Below, piece after piece: positions 4,407 to 6,770 of a DNA stretch of 6,770 bases. Origin of the DNA: G001797105 sp964528155. Lineage in GTDB: Bacteria > Chloroflexota > Anaerolineae > Anaerolineales > E44-bin32. Made by a program: the position numbers and the translations under genes. The notes under the pieces were generated by a model, which saw only the letters and a list, made by a program, of their open reading frames with translations, made no database searches and was not told where the DNA came from. The stretch spans positions 1 through 6,770 of the forward strand of contig CAZGRL010000173.1 in the NCBI GenBank assembly GCA_964528155.1, written 5' to 3'. Within the stretch, counting starts at the first letter, position 1; each line of letters opens with the position of its first letter.

Positions 4407-5760
4407 GGCCCGACCGCGCCTGCCCGTCGAACCGGCGGACCAGCGCGCCGTGGGCCCTGAATGGTCCGGCGGAAGGCCGACGGACCCACGAAAATCCATC
4501 CTCGCTCAGGTGGACGGCCACCTTGCGGCCCTCGGCGCTCACCTCGAAGATCGTCCCCGGACCAGCGGCTGCGAGCAGCACAGCCCCGTGATGAGTGACG
4601 GCGGGGAACATGCGGCCTCCGCCCGGCGCGTAGCGCGCCCAGAGCTTCACGGTCTCGCGGGTGTGCCATGCGAGCTCGCCCAGCTGGCGCGTTCTGGAGG
4701 CGGACGCCTGCCTCAGCTTTTCGTCTGCCAATCCTTGGCTCTCGGCATCCTGGAGGACTTCGCTCACCGCCCTGCGACTCCTTGCGCCTTTCATTCGCTC
4801 CATGAACGGCGCCGTCAGCTGGCGCCAGGCGATCACCTCCGGCCGCGACTGCGCCTGCCGTGACGCGGCGTCTGCCTCGACCTCCAATGCGCGCGCCTCC
4901 TCGTTGGCTGCCTCCGCCCGCGTCTGAGCGCGTTCGAGCCACTCGAGGCCTTCGTTCAGACGCGCCTGGTCGCCTGCTGCGATCTGCTCGAGGTGGCGCT
5001 GGAGCGCCTCGTCAGTGACCTGCTCGGCGGCCAGGGCAGACAGCCGCGCGTCTTCCTCGGCTTTCCGGACCACCTCGGTGACCGCGGCGAAGGCCCGGGC
5101 CGCCTCGGCGCGCAGGCTACTGGCTTGCTCCTGGAGCACCTGCGCCTGGCTCTCCGCCTCAAGGGTGATCCTCTCGGCCGCCCCTTTCAGTCTGGACGTG
5201 AGTTCCTGGTCGCCGGTAGCGGTTACCAGGTCAGCGAGTCCGCGGGCCTCAGCGACCTCAACCAGAACGACCTCCGTCTTCATCTCGACGAACGATTCAG
5301 TTTCCATTTCTCCCAATCCTCTTTGGCCGGTTGCAGCGGGCACGGTGCTCCATTCGTTGATAAGCAGAGCAGGGTGGGGGGCTTCGATACGCGGGTGCCT
5401 GGAAGTCACCATCCGCCTCGACAGGCGGTGGCGATATGAAAAGAGAGCCGCCGGGCAATCGCTTGTGCCGGCGGCTCTCTCGGGGTAGAATTCGTTTGCA
5501 TAGACGCGGGTTGTCCCTTCGGGGACGACCCGCTTCGCATTTCGGACGGTCTCGAGGATCGCATCCCGCAACGCCTCCACCGTCGACGCGGGCGGCGGAT
5601 TCCCCCTGCAACCCGTCTTCAAGTAGCCCTCGACAGTCACCCTCTGTATCGGATCCAACAGACTGAGTGCGTTTCGCACGTGGTAGCCCGTGACAGACTC
5701 CCGCACTCCAGGTACGTGGAACCTGCCACAGGCCTGCATTCGGGCAATCGGGATCGCCAT
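4390..5760 (-). CDS. Long ORF: unknown N-terminal part plus coiled-coil part; possibly two genes run together
   Basis: The frame is open from ATG 5766, but ATG 5760 has GGGAG six bases upstream and is the better start (456 aa). Three parts can be seen. Residues about 1-92 (ending 'TTRVYANEFYPE') look like a small globular protein I cannot assign. The next 60 or so residues look untypical of protein ('SYRHRLSRRMVTSRHPRIEA') and include a terminator-like hairpin (5442-5480). From ATG 5307 a 305-aa protein follows: a short lead, a long Ala/Glu/Arg-rich coiled coil (residues about 35-160 of that part, for example 'RLKGAAERITLEAESQAQVL'), then a C-terminal domain with Gly-rich beta-like sequence ('GGGRMFPAVTHHGAVLLAAA'). 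I favour two genes that lost the stop between them, but a true fusion is possible. The coiled coil suggests oligomerisation or a scaffold. Confidence 0.66.
   Translation of the reverse strand: MAIPIARMQACGRFHVPGVRESVTGYHVRNALSLLDPIQRVTVEGYLKTGCRGNPPPASTVEALRDAILETVRNAKRVVPEGTTRVYANEFYPERAAGTSDCPAALFSYRHRLSRRMVTSRHPRIEAPHPALLINEWSTVPAATGQRGLGEMETESFVEMKTEVVLVEVAEARGLADLVTATGDQELTSRLKGAAERITLEAESQAQVLQEQASSLRAEAARAFAAVTEVVRKAEEDARLSALAAEQVTDEALQRHLEQIAAGDQARLNEGLEWLERAQTRAEAANEEARALEVEADAASRQAQSRPEVIAWRQLTAPFMERMKGARSRRAVSEVLQDAESQGLADEKLRQASASRTRQLGELAWHTRETVKLWARYAPGGGRMFPAVTHHGAVLLAAAGPGTIFEVSAEGRKVAVHLSEDGFSWVRRPSAGPFRAHGALVRRFDGQARSGHADAR
5305..5323 (-). promoter_or_regulatory. Internal ribosome-binding site and start for the coiled-coil protein
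   Basis: On the minus strand AGAGG, with a second purine run GGGAGA, precedes the ATG at 5305-5307 in the frame of the long ORF. The protein read from here starts METESFVEMKTEVVLVEVAE and is 305 aa. It leaves out the terminator-like hairpin and the odd linker, so it probably marks the true start of the coiled-coil gene. Confidence 0.55.
5442..5480 (-). terminator. Intrinsic-terminator-like hairpin inside the long ORF
   Basis: Arms of 13 bases (5442-5454 and 5468-5480) are perfectly complementary and GC-rich, with a 13-base loop. On the minus strand the stem is followed at once by TTTTCAT, so the 3' side reads CTCTCTTTTCAT. The opposite strand has no T-run after its stem, which gives the direction. 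It would stop or reduce transcription after the N-terminal part of the long ORF and before the coiled-coil gene, so it is either a true terminator or an attenuator. Confidence 0.6.
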
Positions 5761-5856
5761 AGCCATCTCCCTTCAAGGTGGCTTCTCTCCTGCGATGCCC
5801 CGACATTGGCCGGCCGGAGAGGAGGCCAGGCCTGGGACCGCCGCCCTGGAATGCAA

Positions 5857-5895
5857 ATCGCCGGCGCCCCGGGCGACACAGCCGGCGCCGGCGAT
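5857..5895 (-). terminator. Perfect 12-bp GC hairpin upstream of the long operon
   Basis: ATCGCCGGCGCC (5857-5868) pairs perfectly with GGCGCCGGCGAT (5884-5895) around a 15-base loop. On the minus strand it is followed by TTTGCATT, a short and interrupted U-tract. It could be a weak terminator for transcription coming from the nucleotidyltransferase gene, or a leader structure in the mRNA of the operon that starts at 5760. The sequence alone does not decide. Confidence 0.4.
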
Positions 5896-6132
5896 CTCCT
5901 CCCTCTATCAAACGGCCTCGACCCCGGGAGGGTGAGGGAGGCGACTTATGAGGCCCTGGTCAGCTCTCAGCCTGTCATGCGGAAGCCGGGCCGCGATCCA
6001 AGGCGCGGTCGTCGGGCGCATCGGTGGGGGCGCGTTACTTCAGGGCTTTGTCAGTTAGCGAATTGCGAACGAAAGGGCGGAGTGCAATGCCGAGCGAGGC
6101 CGGATCGCGAGGCGTTCGAACAGCGAGGGATT

Positions 6133-6169
6133 GCCGGGATGGTCGTCTTGTTGAACAAGCACCTCCGGC
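6133..6169 (-). repeat. Imperfect hairpin just after the nucleotidyltransferase stop
   Basis: Three paired blocks nest around one centre: GCCGG/CCGGC (6133-6137 with 6165-6169), GGT/ACC (6141-6143 with 6161-6163) and CTTGTT/AACAAG (6147-6152 with 6154-6159). It begins three bases beyond the nucleotidyltransferase stop codon on the minus strand. No U-tract follows, so it would protect a 3' end or bind a protein rather than act as a classical terminator. Confidence 0.35.
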
Positions 6170-6172
6170 GGG

Positions 6173-6739
6173 CTATTCCCCCCTTATCTTCCAGGTCTGC
6201 TCGAAGCGGTCGAGGATCCTCGGATCGCTGAGCGATTCGGAAAAGGCCTTCAGCCAGGACCGGACGTAGGTGACGTCCAATTGCTCTCCCTGCCGCTCGA
6301 CGATGCCTTCGACGTCGCTCATATCTTGGGGGCGTCCCGCCACGACCTTGTGGATGACCAGATCCTCGCCAGAACAGATGCGGATAGCCTTGCCGCCTTC
6401 GATCTCGAAATCCAGACTGCGCCGAAACAGCTCGTCTTCATACCCGGGGAAGGCAAGCGCGATGTCCACATCAACCCCATTTGAGGTCTTGATGAGCACC
6501 ATGCGCGCGCTACGGGCAAACGCGACCGGGTCTTCTCTCCTTGAGGGGAATCGCTGGGTGATGAGCCGGACAAGATCGCCAGCATCGCTCGCTGAAGCGT
6601 CTACGGTGACATCTACGTCCCGGCCGAGCCGGGGCTCGCCCCACTTCTGCAGTGCGATGGTGCCGAAGGCCGCGTACCTCAGTTTGCGCGAGGCCAGGAA
6701 CTGATGGATCTCTCAGGCGGCCTCGAGTTGGGGGTTCAC
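6173..6739 (-). pseudogene. AbiEii/DUF6036-like nucleotidyltransferase with in-frame TGA at codon 9
   Basis: A GTG at 6737-6739 has GGAG six bases upstream and overlaps the preceding gene's stop as GTGA, so it looks like the original start. Codon 9 is TGA (6713-6715); the family-like sequence continues in the same frame to the TAG at 6173. Past the stop, residues 10-46 ('EIHQFLASRKLRYAAFGTIA', then 'LQKWGEPRLGRDVDVTV') carry the nucleotidyltransferase core with D41 and D43; 'NGVDVDIALAFPGYE' (87-101) gives a third carboxylate. 'SGEDLVIHKVVAGRPQDMSD' and 'LDVTYVRSWL' match the C-terminal half of AbiEii/AbiGii-like proteins. CGA (Arg) to TGA is the simplest change. The next in-frame ATG (6502) would give 109 aa lacking the DxD site, so a truncated product would be inactive. 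Related proteins are toxins or phage-defence enzymes; this one's role is unknown. Sequencing error is possible. Confidence 0.78.
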
Positions 6740-6770
6740 GTCTGACTCCGGTATCGGGCCAGACGTTCAA
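6736..6770 (-). CDS. C-terminal end of an unidentified gene (partial)
   Basis: Only the last ten codons are in the window: E-R-L-A-R-Y-R-S-Q-T, then TGA at 6736-6738. The case for a real gene is its stop, which overlaps the nucleotidyltransferase start as GTGA, a common coupled junction. That suggests a partner gene in a two-gene module upstream. Ten residues do not allow a family call. Confidence 0.4.
   Translation of the reverse strand, partial: ERLARYRSQT

Larger units (their letters stand above)
5767..6172. other. Gene-poor spacer of about 400 bp
   Basis: No frame in this stretch gives a recognisable protein. It contains the hairpins listed at 5857-5895 and 6133-6169, a long-range inverted repeat (CCTCCCTC 5898-5905 with GAGGGAGG 5934-5941), and the palindromes GGCCGGCC (5808-5815) and CCAGGCCTGG (5826-5835). 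One short plus-strand ORF (5948-6058, 36 aa) has a good ribosome-binding site but no other support. A promoter for the operon starting at 5760 should lie here, but I could not find a convincing -35/-10 pair. Confidence 0.5.

Noticed and set aside
4193..4942. Minus-strand ORF of 249 aa overlapping the coiled-coil gene
   Set aside because: It is Arg/Gly-rich alternative-frame sequence of a GC-rich gene. The coiled-coil frame and the overlapping starts around it explain the region better.
5297..5911. Minus-strand ORF of 204 aa and the plus-strand ORF at 5680-6231
   Set aside because: Both have the Arg/Pro/Gly-rich composition of shadow frames, and no ribosome-binding site or family resemblance supports them.
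1661..6169. Hairpins between modules as integron attC sites of a cassette array
   Set aside because: I found no paired GTTRRRY and RYYYAAC core sites at the hairpins, and genes are not arranged as single cassettes each with an attC.

Overview
The window is GC-rich (many G/C-ending codons) and nearly every credible gene lies on the minus strand, so transcription runs from high to low coordinates. The gene types (YhaM-like exoribonuclease, RadC, several toxin-antitoxin (TA) families) suit a chromosomal accessory region of a high-GC, probably environmental bacterium. Nothing fixes the phylum. There is no rRNA, tRNA, transposase, integrase or CRISPR array.

Layout in the direction of transcription (6770 to 1). 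(a) 6770-6173: the tail of an unidentified gene overlaps by 4 bp the start of an AbiEii/DUF6036-like nucleotidyltransferase gene, which carries an in-frame TGA at codon 9. (b) 6172-5767: about 400 bp without a convincing gene, holding two GC-rich hairpins. (c) 5766-3194: a tightly packed operon. A long ORF (unknown N-terminal part plus a coiled-coil part, with a terminator-like hairpin between them) is followed by a 97-aa protein, a 73-aa protein and RadC. The last three junctions overlap by 17, 4 and 4 bp. (d) 3193-3057: a spacer with two pairs of short direct repeats. (e) 3056-2418: an MntA/HepT pair in which mntA is intact but hepT is frameshifted just before its catalytic RNase motif. (f) 2382-1876: a Phd-like antitoxin gene and an AbrB/VapB-like antitoxin gene back to back, with no recognisable toxin. 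(g) 1875-1621: a small unrecognised ORF and a terminator-like hairpin. (h) 1620-487: a YhaM-type OB-fold/HD exoribonuclease. (i) 424-1: an Xre/MbcA/ParS-type antitoxin with a candidate promoter, then the first codons of what is probably its RES toxin, cut by the window edge.

As a whole this looks like an accumulation of TA and nucleotidyltransferase modules around two housekeeping-like genes (yhaM, radC). The antitoxin-side genes are intact, while toxin or effector genes are frameshifted, interrupted, absent or cut by the window edge. Sequencing error could explain the single-base lesions. The least explained part is the overlapping operon ending in radC. It combines a JAMM-motif RadC protein with a coiled-coil protein and two small proteins I do not recognise, and is the best candidate here for an undescribed functional unit.
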